This document shows, one piece after another, positions 7,967 to 17,948 of a stretch of DNA of 60,646 nucleotides. The stretch lies in the NCBI GenBank assembly GCA_945888595.1, contig CAMDAO010000004.1, forward strand, positions 1-60,646, in the 5' to 3' direction. Positions within the stretch are counted from its first letter, which is position 1. Every line of letters begins with the position of its first letter. The stretch comes from Chryseobacterium gleum (GTDB taxonomy: Bacteria; Bacteroidota; Bacteroidia; Flavobacteriales_D; Crocinitomicaceae). The translations under genes and the position numbers were made by a program. Below the pieces are notes generated by a model. It was not told the DNA's origin, made no database searches, and was given only the letters and a program-made list of their open reading frames with translations.

Positions 7967-10006
7967 ATGAACTATTGTAAATCTATTGTCGTTATTGCGC
8001 TAGCCAGTGTTTCCCTTTCAAATTGTACAAACAAAGAAATTCCTTTTGTTGATCCATTGATTTCTCACAGAGATACTACGGTAAATGCCTCAGATGATTT
8101 TTTCTTATATGCAAATGGAGGCTGGTTTAAAGCAAATCCTATTTCTTCTAGTGATAGAAGCAATGGTATTTTTAATACAATTGGCGACACAATCAATAGC
8201 CAAATAAAACAAATTTGTGAAAGGTCTGCCGCAGATACAGAAGCTACAGTAGGAAGTAATAAACAAAAAATTGGTGATTTTTATTCATCAGGAATGGACA
8301 CGGTTTCGATTGAAAACGCAGGATTAACACCTCTTCATACAGAAATGAAATCGATCGATAGAATCGTTGATGGACCTTCTTTGATGTCAACAATAGCTCA
8401 TTTGCAAACAATTGGAGCAAGTCCAGCATTTTCTTTTTACGTTTCTCAAGATGACAAAATCAGTTCAAAACAAGCTGTTTTTTTCAGACAAGGTGGATTA
8501 GGGTTAGGCGATCGTGATTATTATTTTTTGACGGATGATAGAACAAAAAATATACGAAAAGAATACGAAAAGCATTTGCAAGCGATGATGCAATTCACAG
8601 GTGAAAAGAAGGAAACTGCTGCGAAAAGTGCTAGTTTGATAATGAAATTAGAGATGGATTTAGCAAAAGCCTCAAGAAAATTAGAAGCTCTAAGAGATCC
8701 GCTAGGGAACTATAATAAAATGAGCGTATCTCAATTTAATAGCTCAACTCCGAATATTTCATGGTCCGAAATTTTAAAAACAATCGGTCTAAAACAGGTC
8801 GATTCAGTGATCGTTGGTCAGCCAGAATTTTTTACTGCTTTAAATAAATTAGTGAAGAAATACACTATTTCTGAATGGAAAACATACTTAAAATGGGATT
8901 TAATCAATTCATATTCTAGTTTTTTAAACAAAGAAATTCGCGATCAAAATTTCAAGTTTTTCGCCACCGTAATGGGAGGTGTTAAACAACAAAAGCCACG
9001 TTGGGAAAGTGTTGTCGGTCAAACAGATGGGGCATTAGGTGATTTAATCGGTCAGGTTTATGTGGCTGAATATTTACCAAAAGGTGCAAAAGAAAAATTA
9101 ATGGAAATTGGTACAAATATTAGAAATGTATTCGCGGAGCATATCAAAAAATTAGATTGGATGAGTGCGGAAACGAAGAAAAAAGCTTTGCATAAATTAA
9201 GTACTATGATTATGAAAGTTGGATACCCTGACAAGTGGAAAGACCTGAGTAAATTGAAAATTGACAGAAAATCTTATTGTGCGAATGTTATGAAAGCTAA
9301 TATTTGGGGATATCAAGAAATGATTAATAAATATGGTAAACCAGTAGATAGAAATGCTTGGGATATGCAACCTCACACGTATAATGCTTATTACAATCCT
9401 AGTAATAACGAAATAGTTGTTCCTGCTTGCAATATTATTGTTCCAGGATTTGAAGGTAGAATGCCAGATGATGCGATTTTATATTCGATTATTGGAGGCT
9501 CAACTTTTGGTCATGAAATGACACATGGTTTTGATGATCAAGGATGTCAATACGATGAAATCGGAAACTTAAACAATTGGTGGACCAAAGAAGATTTAAA
9601 GAAATTTCAATCGAAAACTAAATTAATTGTTAATCAATTCAACCAATTTAAAGTACTTGGCAACAAACAAGTAAATGGAGATGCAACCCAAGGAGAAAAT
9701 ATTGCAGATTTAGGAGGAATTGTAATGGGATATGAGGCTTTCAAAAAGACGACCCAATTTAAATCTAACCGAAAGATTAGTGGATTAAGTCCCATTCGAC
9801 GGTTCTTCTTAGGATATGCGTATGCATGGATGGTCAATATTAATGATGAATCTTTAGCGAATCAAATAATGACGGATGTGCACGCTCCTGCAAAATTTAG
9901 GATTAATGGACCTTTGAGTAATATGCCTGAATTTTATAAAGAATTTGCAATCAAAGAAGGCAATAAAATGTTCTTAGCTCCATCAAAAAGAGTGGTTATT
10001 TGGTAA
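7967..10006 (+). CDS. M13 (neprilysin/PepO) family metallopeptidase, probable lipoprotein
   Basis: A zinc endopeptidase of 679 residues, exported. The N-terminus MNYCKSIVVIALASVSLSNC resembles a lipoprotein signal with C20 as the acylated residue, although asparagine at -1 is unusual. The M13 N-terminal domain begins at DDFFLYANGGW. The active-site region reads GHEMTHGFDDQG (HExxH near 515-519) and ENIADLGG, whose glutamate near 577 is the third zinc ligand. NAYYNPSNNEIVVPA is the substrate-binding strand. The protein ends RVVIW, matching the usual C-terminal tryptophan of the family. Such enzymes usually degrade peptides in the periplasm or at the cell surface. A bidirectional terminator follows. 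Confidence 0.93.
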   Translation: MNYCKSIVVIALASVSLSNCTNKEIPFVDPLISHRDTTVNASDDFFLYANGGWFKANPISSSDRSNGIFNTIGDTINSQIKQICERSAADTEATVGSNKQKIGDFYSSGMDTVSIENAGLTPLHTEMKSIDRIVDGPSLMSTIAHLQTIGASPAFSFYVSQDDKISSKQAVFFRQGGLGLGDRDYYFLTDDRTKNIRKEYEKHLQAMMQFTGEKKETAAKSASLIMKLEMDLAKASRKLEALRDPLGNYNKMSVSQFNSSTPNISWSEILKTIGLKQVDSVIVGQPEFFTALNKLVKKYTISEWKTYLKWDLINSYSSFLNKEIRDQNFKFFATVMGGVKQQKPRWESVVGQTDGALGDLIGQVYVAEYLPKGAKEKLMEIGTNIRNVFAEHIKKLDWMSAETKKKALHKLSTMIMKVGYPDKWKDLSKLKIDRKSYCANVMKANIWGYQEMINKYGKPVDRNAWDMQPHTYNAYYNPSNNEIVVPACNIIVPGFEGRMPDDAILYSIIGGSTFGHEMTHGFDDQGCQYDEIGNLNNWWTKEDLKKFQSKTKLIVNQFNQFKVLGNKQVNGDATQGENIADLGGIVMGYEAFKKTTQFKSNRKISGLSPIRRFFLGYAYAWMVNINDESLANQIMTDVHAPAKFRINGPLSNMPEFYKEFAIKEGNKMFLAPSKRVVIW

Positions 10007-10028
10007 GCACATTTGTTAATATAGATTA

Positions 10029-10064
10029 AAAACTGTCTCTTTTACACGTTGAAAGAGACGTTTT
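10029..10064. terminator. Bidirectional intrinsic terminator
   Basis: AAAAC-T-GTCTCTTT (10029-10042) pairs with AAAGAGAC-GTTTT (10052-10064) around a 9-base loop with one bulged T. A-runs on the left and T-runs on the right allow termination in both directions between the convergent M13 and AsmA genes. Confidence 0.8.
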
Positions 10065-10071
10065 AATGCTT

Positions 10072-12738
10072 CTACAAATCTTCAAATTCTTCCTTCTTTT
10101 CCTTTTCAGATTCTTCCTTCATCTTTTTTAAGGCATTGCTGAATTTGGAATCTTTTTTTACTTTCTTGGTGTCTTGAATGGGTTCCTCCTTTTTAGCTGG
10201 ACCAAATTCCATTTTTAATTCCTCTTTTTGTTGCTTAATTGGTTGGTATGTTTTTACAGTTGAGTCATTTTTAAACAAGCCAAATTCCGTTTTTAAAATT
10301 GATTTTGCATCTTGTTTGGCTGCTTCCCTGTTTTCCCTAGCTTGCTCTTTTTTAGCGTCTTGATCCCACTCAATTGTTGGATTATCCATATTTCCAAACA
10401 TGTGAATAAAAACGTGAAGACCTGTTTTATCATCGATTATTTGCCCAAATTCTTCTTGATTTTTTTGTGTTTTTATTTCCCGAAAACGGAAATCAAAATG
10501 ATAATCGATGGTGTTATCAAAATCATGTATTCCATACAATTCCATGTCTAATGCGCTGGAATGAATAAGCATCTTAGGAATTTCCAATTGACCATTTTGT
10601 ATGATAAACGTATTTTCTAAGGTTTCAAATTTAAGATCAAGGAGCTTTTTTTCAAGGTCATTAATATTACTTTTTCGCACTATATATTTAGCGGCTGAGG
10701 TTTTCAAACTTTCAGTAATAGACTTAAAAGTAGAGACATTTTTTAACCTTCCTCCAATTATTTTAAGTTGAATTTGTGATTTTATCGCTTTTTTTATCAC
10801 CCCCGTTTTTAAATCAAAAGGGGCTGAAAAATCTAATAGCGCGTGCGCTCTGCCATAAATATTCTCTTCGGAAATTACCTCTTGTTCAAAATTATTCCAC
10901 TCTTTGAATAGCGCTTTAAACTCAATATTATCGGAAGCTAATTGCGTCGATATCGTAAAAATTTCAGGTGATTTTTCTTCAATTGTTAAAGCTCCTCGCA
11001 CATCGGCATTGGCATTTTGAACCGTTAAATTAGAGAACTGAATAGCACGATTACCAAGAATCATTTCACCATTAAATCGTTTAAAATGATGCTTCTCATA
11101 TTTGATATCATTCGCATTTAATGTAATATTTCCAAAAATGGTAGTCGGTAAGATCCAATCTTTTCCATCTTTAATCTGCTCTTGTTTTGTTTCCAAACTA
11201 AGATCCTGTATATCAATAAAATTTGAACTTATATCTACATCCGTTTCTAAAAGTTCATCCTTTTTTAGAAAGCCAATTACATTTTTAAAAATTCCATTTA
11301 ACAGCAAATCAGAACTTCCTACATTCAAAGAAATTTTATCTAACCCGATTTCATTATCCCTTAAATAAATCGCGCCATTTAATTTTTGAAAGAATCGCTT
11401 GTCCTCTTTCATTTGCAAATTCACATTCTTCAGAAAAATATCACCTTCACATTTTTGAACCGTATATTCTACCGTATTGTCAGCCTGGCGCATTGACTGA
11501 ATGTTAAAATCACTTTTTAAGTCAACTATTCCCTGGATTTTTTCTATGGTTTGAAAAGGAAATAAACTTTGCAGAACTTCTAAGTCTAATTTCCCTTTTG
11601 CCGTGCCTTCGTAAATAGGGTTGTCAAAGCGAGTAAGCATTAAATCCCCTTTAAAAGGTCCGCCGATGGTAGAAAAAGAAATATTTGAAAGACGTAAACA
11701 CTCTTTATTTTTACCTCCTCGATTAGAATAACGACCATTTAAAAATAGATGTTTCAATTTCAAACCTTTAGAGGGTTCAACCAAACTCCCTTTATGAATT
11801 CCAAAAGAACAATTTACCTCAGGCGCTTCTACTGCAGCCATTGACCCCGAAATTGAAACATCAAAATTAACAGTGCCTGTTCCGCTATATTTTTTAACAT
11901 CTTGAATAGAAGAATGGGCTAAATTATTCGCAACATCTTCGAGTTCTAAATCTTTTGAATGAATGGTGAAATTTAAATTTCTTGGCGTTATTTTTCCCTT
12001 AAACTCAAACGGCAGATTGGCGACATATAAAATGGCGTTAGGGATTTCAAAGATATCTGTTTCTTGATTTACTAGGATATTAATGTCAAATGCCGCCGGT
12101 TTATTTGATATCAAGGTAACACTACCACTTTTTGCTTGATTAATAAAAAATGAACTTTTACTGTGTAGCGTGAATTTTTTTTCCGAGAAAGCTCCTTGTA
12201 ACTCAAGCTCGTTCAAATGTGTTGAATAATACTGACTAGAAGCCTTATTTCTAAAAGAAAATCCGATATCCTCCAAAACAACTTTTTTCAGATTTAAATT
12301 AAAATTGGATGCAGCTGTATCTTTTGTTGCTTTTAGTATATCGTAGTTATTTACTCCCTTTTTATTTACCTTAAGTTGAATTGTACCGGAAGAAACATCA
12401 ATTGCTTTTACATTGTACTTTTCGTTCCATAAATCTAGTGGATTGAATTTAAGGCGGATACGTTCCGAAAATAGAAGAGTATCTTTTTTAGTAGAATTTT
12501 TATAGGAATCTTGCACAAAAACATCTTCAAAATCAACCGATAAATTGGGGAATGAACTCCAAAAAGCCAAATCAACGTGAGAGATTGAAACTTTTGCTTT
12601 TAAATGTTGGTTAACCTCCGTGATAACGTACCCACAAATATCATCTTTAAAAAAATACAGCCCTGCCGTAATGAGTAAGAAAAGACTCAATAAAGTTCCG
12701 AAAAACCATGCTCCAATTTTGATGATGCGTCTTTTCAT
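10072..12738 (-). CDS. AsmA-like envelope protein
   Basis: A large protein of 888 residues with one N-terminal membrane anchor (about 8-30) followed by the AsmA-type opening, in which the hydrophobic helix leads into VTEVNQHLKAKVSI-SHVDLAFWSSFPNLSVDFEDV. The rest is predicted to be repeated beta strands, as in the bridge-like AsmA/TamB/YhdP lipid-transfer group. The C-terminus (about 790-888) is an unusually charged K/E-rich tail ending KKEEFEDL, probably disordered. AsmA-family proteins span the periplasm and are thought to move phospholipid or affect outer-membrane assembly. The gene seems monocistronic. Family is clear; the precise role is inferred. Confidence 0.85.
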   Translation of the reverse strand: MKRRIIKIGAWFFGTLLSLFLLITAGLYFFKDDICGYVITEVNQHLKAKVSISHVDLAFWSSFPNLSVDFEDVFVQDSYKNSTKKDTLLFSERIRLKFNPLDLWNEKYNVKAIDVSSGTIQLKVNKKGVNNYDILKATKDTAASNFNLNLKKVVLEDIGFSFRNKASSQYYSTHLNELELQGAFSEKKFTLHSKSSFFINQAKSGSVTLISNKPAAFDINILVNQETDIFEIPNAILYVANLPFEFKGKITPRNLNFTIHSKDLELEDVANNLAHSSIQDVKKYSGTGTVNFDVSISGSMAAVEAPEVNCSFGIHKGSLVEPSKGLKLKHLFLNGRYSNRGGKNKECLRLSNISFSTIGGPFKGDLMLTRFDNPIYEGTAKGKLDLEVLQSLFPFQTIEKIQGIVDLKSDFNIQSMRQADNTVEYTVQKCEGDIFLKNVNLQMKEDKRFFQKLNGAIYLRDNEIGLDKISLNVGSSDLLLNGIFKNVIGFLKKDELLETDVDISSNFIDIQDLSLETKQEQIKDGKDWILPTTIFGNITLNANDIKYEKHHFKRFNGEMILGNRAIQFSNLTVQNANADVRGALTIEEKSPEIFTISTQLASDNIEFKALFKEWNNFEQEVISEENIYGRAHALLDFSAPFDLKTGVIKKAIKSQIQLKIIGGRLKNVSTFKSITESLKTSAAKYIVRKSNINDLEKKLLDLKFETLENTFIIQNGQLEIPKMLIHSSALDMELYGIHDFDNTIDYHFDFRFREIKTQKNQEEFGQIIDDKTGLHVFIHMFGNMDNPTIEWDQDAKKEQARENREAAKQDAKSILKTEFGLFKNDSTVKTYQPIKQQKEELKMEFGPAKKEEPIQDTKKVKKDSKFSNALKKMKEESEKEKKEEFEDL

Positions 12739-12903
12739 AGTGACGGTAAAAATAGAAGAATATAGACCTAATTATGTGCTTTCAAGCTAAACTTATGAAC
12801 GAGATAATGTGAAGTTTGTTGTATATCAACGATTACTAAAATTGAAGTCATTCATTTCTGGTAAAAATCGACCAAAGAAATAACCCTGTCGCCCAAGTAA
12901 AAA

Positions 12904-12934
12904 TTGGTAATATGATACATTTGTAGTATTTTTG
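12904..12934 (+). promoter_or_regulatory. Complete promoter (TTG - 20 bp - TATTTTTG) for PfkB gene
   Basis: TTG at 12904-12906 and TATTTTTG at 12927-12934 are spaced by 20 bases. The ATG is at 12960, giving a leader of about 20 bases. This is one of the cleanest promoters in the window. Confidence 0.68.
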
Positions 12935-12959
12935 TGCTCTTAAAACAAGAATACATAAG

Positions 12960-13892
12960 ATGAGTTTACTTACAGTGGGTAGTGTGGCTTTTGATGCCAT
13001 TGAAACGCCTTTCGGAAAAACGGATAAAATTATTGGTGGTGCAGGAACATACATTGCACTTTCCGCGGCTTTTTATGAGCAAAATCAAAAAATTGTTTCG
13101 GTTGTAGGAGATGATTTCCCGAGAGAAATGTTGGATAAATTGGCTTCTGTAGGAGTTGACTTAGAAGGTTTACAAATCAAACAAGGTGAAAAAACCTTTT
13201 TCTGGTCTGGTCGTTATCATAATGACATGAATTCTCGCGACACATTGGTAACAGAATTAAACGTCCTAGAAAATTTTGACCCAATTATTCCTGAAAGTTA
13301 CCAAGGCGTAGATTATTTAATTCTTGGAAATTTAAGTCCTCAAGTGCAAAGAAGTGTCATTGAAAGACTAACCAAACGTCCGAAATTAATCGCAATGGAT
13401 ACCATGAATTTTTGGATGGATATTGCTTTAGATGAATTGAAAAAAACAATCAGTTTGGTAGATGTTTTAATCATCAATGATGAAGAAGCTCGTCAACTTT
13501 CTGGAGAATATTCTTTAATGAAAGCATCGAAACTAATTCGTGCGATGGGTCCAAAATATTTAATTATCAAAAAAGGAGAACACGGCGCTTTGTTATTTAA
13601 CGAAGATAAAGTTTTCTTTGCTCCAGCCTTGCCTTTAGAAGATGTTTTCGATCCAACGGGTGCTGGAGATACATTTGCTGGTGGTTTTATCGGATATATT
13701 GCGAGTACAGATGATATTTCTTTCGACAATATGAAGCGTGCTATTATCAATGGATCAGCCATGGCTTCTTTCTGTGTTGAAAAATTTGGAACAGAAAAAC
13801 TATTAACGATTACAAAACAAGATGTTGAAAATAGAATTGAGCAATTTGTTGCTTTAGCTAATTTTGATATGATACAAACAACTGTAGGATAA
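12960..13892 (+). CDS. PfkB family sugar/nucleoside kinase
   Basis: A cytoplasmic ribokinase-fold kinase of 310 residues. The substrate-binding glycine pair appears early in IIGGAGTYIALSAAF, and the ATP/anion-hole motif is DPTGAGDTFAGGF with catalytic base D237. LIINDEEARQLSG is also typical. The closest recollection is the group annotated as sugar or adenosine kinase in Bacteroidota, but sequence alone does not fix the substrate. The DUF349 gene starts 18 bases downstream, so the two probably form an operon driven by the promoter at 12904-12934. Confidence 0.9.
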   Translation: MSLLTVGSVAFDAIETPFGKTDKIIGGAGTYIALSAAFYEQNQKIVSVVGDDFPREMLDKLASVGVDLEGLQIKQGEKTFFWSGRYHNDMNSRDTLVTELNVLENFDPIIPESYQGVDYLILGNLSPQVQRSVIERLTKRPKLIAMDTMNFWMDIALDELKKTISLVDVLIINDEEARQLSGEYSLMKASKLIRAMGPKYLIIKKGEHGALLFNEDKVFFAPALPLEDVFDPTGAGDTFAGGFIGYIASTDDISFDNMKRAIINGSAMASFCVEKFGTEKLLTITKQDVENRIEQFVALANFDMIQTTVG

Positions 13893-13910
13893 AACCTAAA
13901 TATCTGCGCT

Positions 13911-15632
13911 ATGGAAAAAATGGCATTTTTAGAGGAATTGAACGTGTTGACGGCGAATGAAAACGTACTTTCAGTTAGTCGCGACGTGAATGAATTAAGA
14001 ACGCGTTTTGACGATTATCTATTAGAAGATGAACGTAAAAAACAAGTCGCTGTTTTGGAAGCAAAAGCGAATGGAGAGAATGTAGAATTCGAACGTGAAG
14101 ACGATCCAATCAGAGATGAATTCTATACCGTTTATACTGCCTATAAAGAACTTAAAAATAAAGCTGTAGCGACAAAAAACGCGTCTCAAAACGAATCTTT
14201 ACTGCAGAAAAAAGCGCTTATTTCACGTTTACGTGACGTAATTTCCAAAGAAGAAAACATTGGGGCAGCATTTAGTGCTTACAAAGAAATCCATGAATCG
14301 TGGAAAAAAGTAGGAGATATTCCTCGCGAACAAAGAGATGAAATTCAATCTCAATATTCTCGTTTACTAGAAGACTTTTTCTACAACATGAAAATTTATC
14401 GTGAATTAAAAGATCATGATCTTCATAGAAATCAGCAAGTTAAATTAGATTTAATACAACAAATTCAAAATTTACTTACCGTTGAATCTGTCAAAGAAGT
14501 AGAAAAAACGATTAAATTACTTCAAAATGAGTGGGAAGGAACGGGGCCTGTTGGACGTGAAGGTTGGGAAAATTTAAAGAAGTCGTATTTAGATTGTGTT
14601 CGATTAGTATATGAAAGAATTAATAAATATCATGATGCACGCAGAACTGCGCAACAGGACAATATAGAAAAGAAACAAATTCTGCTCGATAAATTAAAAA
14701 CAATCTGTTCTACTCTTTCCAGCTTAAAAACAGTAAAAGAATGGGAGGATCTGACCAAAGAAATATTTGAAATTCAAGGAGTTTGGAAATTAATTGGATT
14801 TGGACCTAAAAAAGAAAACGAAGAAATTTGGGTACTATTTAGAGCTGAATGTGATGCTTTTTTTGCTTTGAAAAAAGAATTTTTTGATCAATTACGAACG
14901 GGTTTTGATGCGCTTGCTGAAGCGAAACAAAAATTAATAGACAAGGCGATTGTTTTAAAATCTTCCACTGATTGGAAAATGGCAGGAGAACAGTTAATTC
15001 AATTACAAAAACTTTGGAAAAATATAGGTAACGCTGGTCAAAGAAATGAGCAACGATTATGGAAGGAATTTCGCAGTGCCTGTGATGAATTTTTTAGTGC
15101 GAAAACAGCCCATTTTGCTCAACAAGATTCAGAAAACGAAGTAAACTTAGCAGGGAAATTAGCGTTAATTGCAAGAATTGAAGGATATGAAATTCCAGAA
15201 GATAAGAAACAAGCGATTTCTGATTTAAAAGGATTTGCAACCGAATTTAACGATTTAGGGAAAGTTCCACTCGCTCAAAAAGACAGCATTTATTCTTCTT
15301 ATAAAACCGCTCTTGACAAATTATACGGTTCCTTAAAATTAGAAGGTCTAGAAAAAGAACAAGTCCTATTTCAAGCGCGCCTAGACACTTTTCAAGCAAG
15401 TCCAAATATTGGGAAATTGCTCGAAAAGGAAAAAATGGATTTACGCCGTCAGATTGAAATTATTCAGCAAGATGTTACTCAATATGAAAACAATCTTGGT
15501 TTTTTCAAAAATTCTAAAGGGGCAAATTCAATGAAAGAAGAAGTAGAAAAGAAAATAGAAAGTTCAAAGCGTAAGATCGAAGAAATTAAACGTAAAATAA
15601 AAATGATCCCCTCTGAAGAAAAATTTGCGTAA
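13911..15632 (+). CDS. DUF349 repeat protein
   Basis: A 573-residue, highly charged helical protein. Repeated units of about 70-75 residues share the core W-K-x-[IV/L]-G-x-[IV/GP]: HESWKKVGDIPREQ, LQNEWEGTGPVGRE, QGVWKLIGFGPKKE and QKLWKNIGNAGQRN, each followed by LWxxFRxxCDxFF-like helices. These are DUF349 repeats. The C-terminal stretch (about 505-570) is a coiled coil rich in lysine and glutamate. No signal peptide or membrane helix. The function is unknown; a few DUF349 proteins in other phyla have been linked to stress or translation. It is downstream of the PfkB kinase and is followed by a likely terminator. Confidence 0.87.
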   Translation: MEKMAFLEELNVLTANENVLSVSRDVNELRTRFDDYLLEDERKKQVAVLEAKANGENVEFEREDDPIRDEFYTVYTAYKELKNKAVATKNASQNESLLQKKALISRLRDVISKEENIGAAFSAYKEIHESWKKVGDIPREQRDEIQSQYSRLLEDFFYNMKIYRELKDHDLHRNQQVKLDLIQQIQNLLTVESVKEVEKTIKLLQNEWEGTGPVGREGWENLKKSYLDCVRLVYERINKYHDARRTAQQDNIEKKQILLDKLKTICSTLSSLKTVKEWEDLTKEIFEIQGVWKLIGFGPKKENEEIWVLFRAECDAFFALKKEFFDQLRTGFDALAEAKQKLIDKAIVLKSSTDWKMAGEQLIQLQKLWKNIGNAGQRNEQRLWKEFRSACDEFFSAKTAHFAQQDSENEVNLAGKLALIARIEGYEIPEDKKQAISDLKGFATEFNDLGKVPLAQKDSIYSSYKTALDKLYGSLKLEGLEKEQVLFQARLDTFQASPNIGKLLEKEKMDLRRQIEIIQQDVTQYENNLGFFKNSKGANSMKEEVEKKIESSKRKIEEIKRKIKMIPSEEKFA

Positions 15633-15671
15633 AATCGTTGATTCGGAGTAAAGATCTTGATCACGATTTTT
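15631..15671 (+). terminator. Probable terminator after DUF349 gene
   Basis: AAAATCGT (15631-15638), overlapping the stop codon, pairs with ACGATTTT (15663-15670) followed by another T. Three further pairs (GAT/ATC) are possible across a bulge. The loop of about 18-24 bases is long. Confidence 0.45.
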
Positions 15672-15704
15672 ACTAGTTCAATACTGACTAACAATTAAAA
15701 ATAC

Positions 15705-16379
15705 ATGAATAAATTCATCAATGTAATGTTATTATTTCTTGCGATTCCTACCATGGTATTATCCATTTTTGTAGGGATGAATTTACCTATTGAATTTTTA
15801 AAAACTTCTGGGGCACAATTGCCATACAGCTTTGAAATATTTCTGACGCTAGGAATTATTTTTTTCGTTATTATTCTTCGAAGAAGTGTCAGAAGATGGA
15901 TGGGCGTTAGCATGGTCAGTCATACCGAAAAATATAAGTGGAACGAGGCAATGGGAGAAGAAAGAAAAAAGAGAGTCTATCTTTATCAATCTTTGGAGGC
16001 GTTATTAATGACTTTTGCTGCTGTTTCTCTCTATACAGTTTGCAAAGATGCTTGGTTACCCGCTTGTGCTTTTATGTTTGGAGCAATCGACAATCTTATA
16101 TTCCTGTTTATGGGAATGCAAAAAAACATCTATCGAATTGGTCTTACTTCCAAAGCGATTGTTGTGGCAGATAGAGATGTGAAAGTAGTGTACTTCTCTG
16201 GTTTACGAAAAGTTACAATCCATCAACAAACCGTCTTTTTTGATTATATCAAAGATTTACAATGTACTTTTCCTTTGAACTGTATCGATGAAAAAGATAG
16301 AACCAATTTTAAAAATTCACTTGAAGCACAAATAGATAGGGATAAAGTTTTTTTCTCTGACAGTGTAAAAGATATGTAA
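15705..16379 (+). CDS. Membrane protein of unknown function
   Basis: A 224-residue protein with membrane segments near 5-25, 45-60, about 100-115 and about 120-135. A basic cytoplasmic loop (RRSVRRW to EERKKR) separates the second and third. The C-terminal third (about 140-224) has alternating strands (IGLTSKAIVVADRDVKVVYF) that recall a PH-like or bPH2-type cytosolic domain, but I cannot name a family. It stands between the DUF349 gene and a secreted hydrolase-like gene on the same strand, with about 50-70 bases on each side. Confidence 0.7.
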   Translation: MNKFINVMLLFLAIPTMVLSIFVGMNLPIEFLKTSGAQLPYSFEIFLTLGIIFFVIILRRSVRRWMGVSMVSHTEKYKWNEAMGEERKKRVYLYQSLEALLMTFAAVSLYTVCKDAWLPACAFMFGAIDNLIFLFMGMQKNIYRIGLTSKAIVVADRDVKVVYFSGLRKVTIHQQTVFFDYIKDLQCTFPLNCIDEKDRTNFKNSLEAQIDRDKVFFSDSVKDM

Positions 16380-16428
16380 TTATAAAAACGTATCCGGGAA
16401 AGGTGGACAATTTATAAAACCGAATACT

Positions 16429-17880
16429 TTGAAAACATTTCTTTTATATTGCATCATTTTTTTATCCAGAACTTGCCTTTTTTCTCAAGATCAAACAATT
16501 GATTCAATCACACAAAAGGAAAATATTTCTGAAAAAATTACCCATTCATTTTTAAAAACGGGTGCTTTAGTTTCCTATTATTTTTGGGAAGAAGATAGCG
16601 CTGGATTTATTATCAATAACGAAATTAAAAAACCGTTTCTCCAAAATTATTATATTACTTGTTCTTCATCAAACCTACCAAAAGATACAGTTGATTTCTT
16701 GACGTTTACAAAGATTATTAAATCATACGTTAATGATGTCACGAAGAATGATGATAAAAAAATATTTGACGAAAAGGAGAATCTAACTTCTAAGTGCTTT
16801 TTTCCGCTACACCGTGAAGCAGCCGAAGTAAAAGGAAGTGTTATTCAAGTGAAAAAAAATCAAGAATGGTCTAGTAAAAAAAAGGGGAGTGTGTTGTATA
16901 TTTCTATTTCAATAGATAATAAATGGAAATTTTATAAAAGTAGCGATTCAATTATTTTGACAAAAAATAGTATAGCAGTACCTTCCAATGGTCAGTATCT
17001 TGTTTTTACCTATCTCAAAGAAAATTCCAAAAAAGTAATAAAAGAAGAAGTCTATACATATGCAGGAGAAAATGTGACAGCGTTTTTTTTACATGCTAAA
17101 ACCATTGATCCTCAACGAGTAATTGTTTTTGCAAATGGATACAGAGGGCACAACAAAGAAAAAGATGAAAGTGATAATTTAGTCGTCAATAAAGATCGTT
17201 TTTACTATTGGTACAAAATTGACAATCAATTTATTGAAAGGTTACAACCCGCTGCGTCCTATTATGTTGATGGAAGTATGAGTATTAAAACATCAAACCA
17301 TCGGTCAAATATTCGGTTTTTAATGGGATATCTTCGGTCTAAAAAAATGTTTGGGCATTTCAGGAAGAAAAGGAAGAAACACGGGCTGAATGATAAAAGT
17401 AATCTGGCAGGATTTGCTAGAAGAAAAGAACAAGGGAGAATAGCTGGAAAAGCCCTTTTAGAAGCTTTGTGTAACTCTCCAGCTTGTCAACAAACAATAG
17501 ACACAATCGACATAGTCTGTCACAGCATGGGCTATGCGTATGCATTAGGATTAATTGAAGAAATAAAAAATAAAGTGACATTTGGCAAAATTTACATTCT
17601 AGCTCCAGAAAATGCTTCAGCAGATAATGTAGATTGGAATCTTTTTGAGGAAGTTTGGCAATATGGTAGTAATTCTGATGATCCTCTGTGGGAACAAGAC
17701 GGTATTGCTCCACAAACTGCCGTAAAAGGAATAGAGAATTTACCTTTGGATAAAGGAGGACGATTATATTTCCCTGTAGATTGGCCGCTTAAAAATTTTG
17801 TTGATAGCCATCAGCTGTACAATTATGATTGGATTTTTGAGCGTATTAATAAAGGAGAAAAAGGGTATATCTGTAGATGA
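16429..17880 (+). CDS. Secreted alpha/beta-hydrolase-like (lipase-type) protein
   Basis: A 483-residue exported protein. The start is a TTG that gives a good signal peptide (MKTFLLYCIIFLSRTCLFSQ); no in-frame ATG lies nearby. The C-terminal half looks like an alpha/beta hydrolase: a strand VIVFANGYRGHNKE near 227-240 where an oxyanion loop would be, then DIVCHSMGYAYALG with serine 366 as the predicted nucleophile. The usual G of G-x-S-x-G is cysteine here. Later acid and histidine residues are plausible (VDSHQLYNYDW near the end). The N-terminal half matches nothing I know. Lipase or esterase activity is inferred. Confidence 0.68.
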   Translation: MKTFLLYCIIFLSRTCLFSQDQTIDSITQKENISEKITHSFLKTGALVSYYFWEEDSAGFIINNEIKKPFLQNYYITCSSSNLPKDTVDFLTFTKIIKSYVNDVTKNDDKKIFDEKENLTSKCFFPLHREAAEVKGSVIQVKKNQEWSSKKKGSVLYISISIDNKWKFYKSSDSIILTKNSIAVPSNGQYLVFTYLKENSKKVIKEEVYTYAGENVTAFFLHAKTIDPQRVIVFANGYRGHNKEKDESDNLVVNKDRFYYWYKIDNQFIERLQPAASYYVDGSMSIKTSNHRSNIRFLMGYLRSKKMFGHFRKKRKKHGLNDKSNLAGFARRKEQGRIAGKALLEALCNSPACQQTIDTIDIVCHSMGYAYALGLIEEIKNKVTFGKIYILAPENASADNVDWNLFEEVWQYGSNSDDPLWEQDGIAPQTAVKGIENLPLDKGGRLYFPVDWPLKNFVDSHQLYNYDWIFERINKGEKGYICR

Positions 17881-17935
17881 ATCCGCGATAAAAAATCAAT
17901 AGTATCTTTCCAACTTCTATTCTTTAAAATATCTC

Positions 17936-17943
17936 TATTTTTG
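17936..17943 (+). promoter_or_regulatory. -7 box (TATTTTTG) overlapping the M1 peptidase start region
   Basis: TATTTTTG ends five bases before the ATG at 17949, so transcription would begin at or next to the start codon. The -33 element is weak. Confidence 0.45.
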
Positions 17944-17948
17944 TGAAT

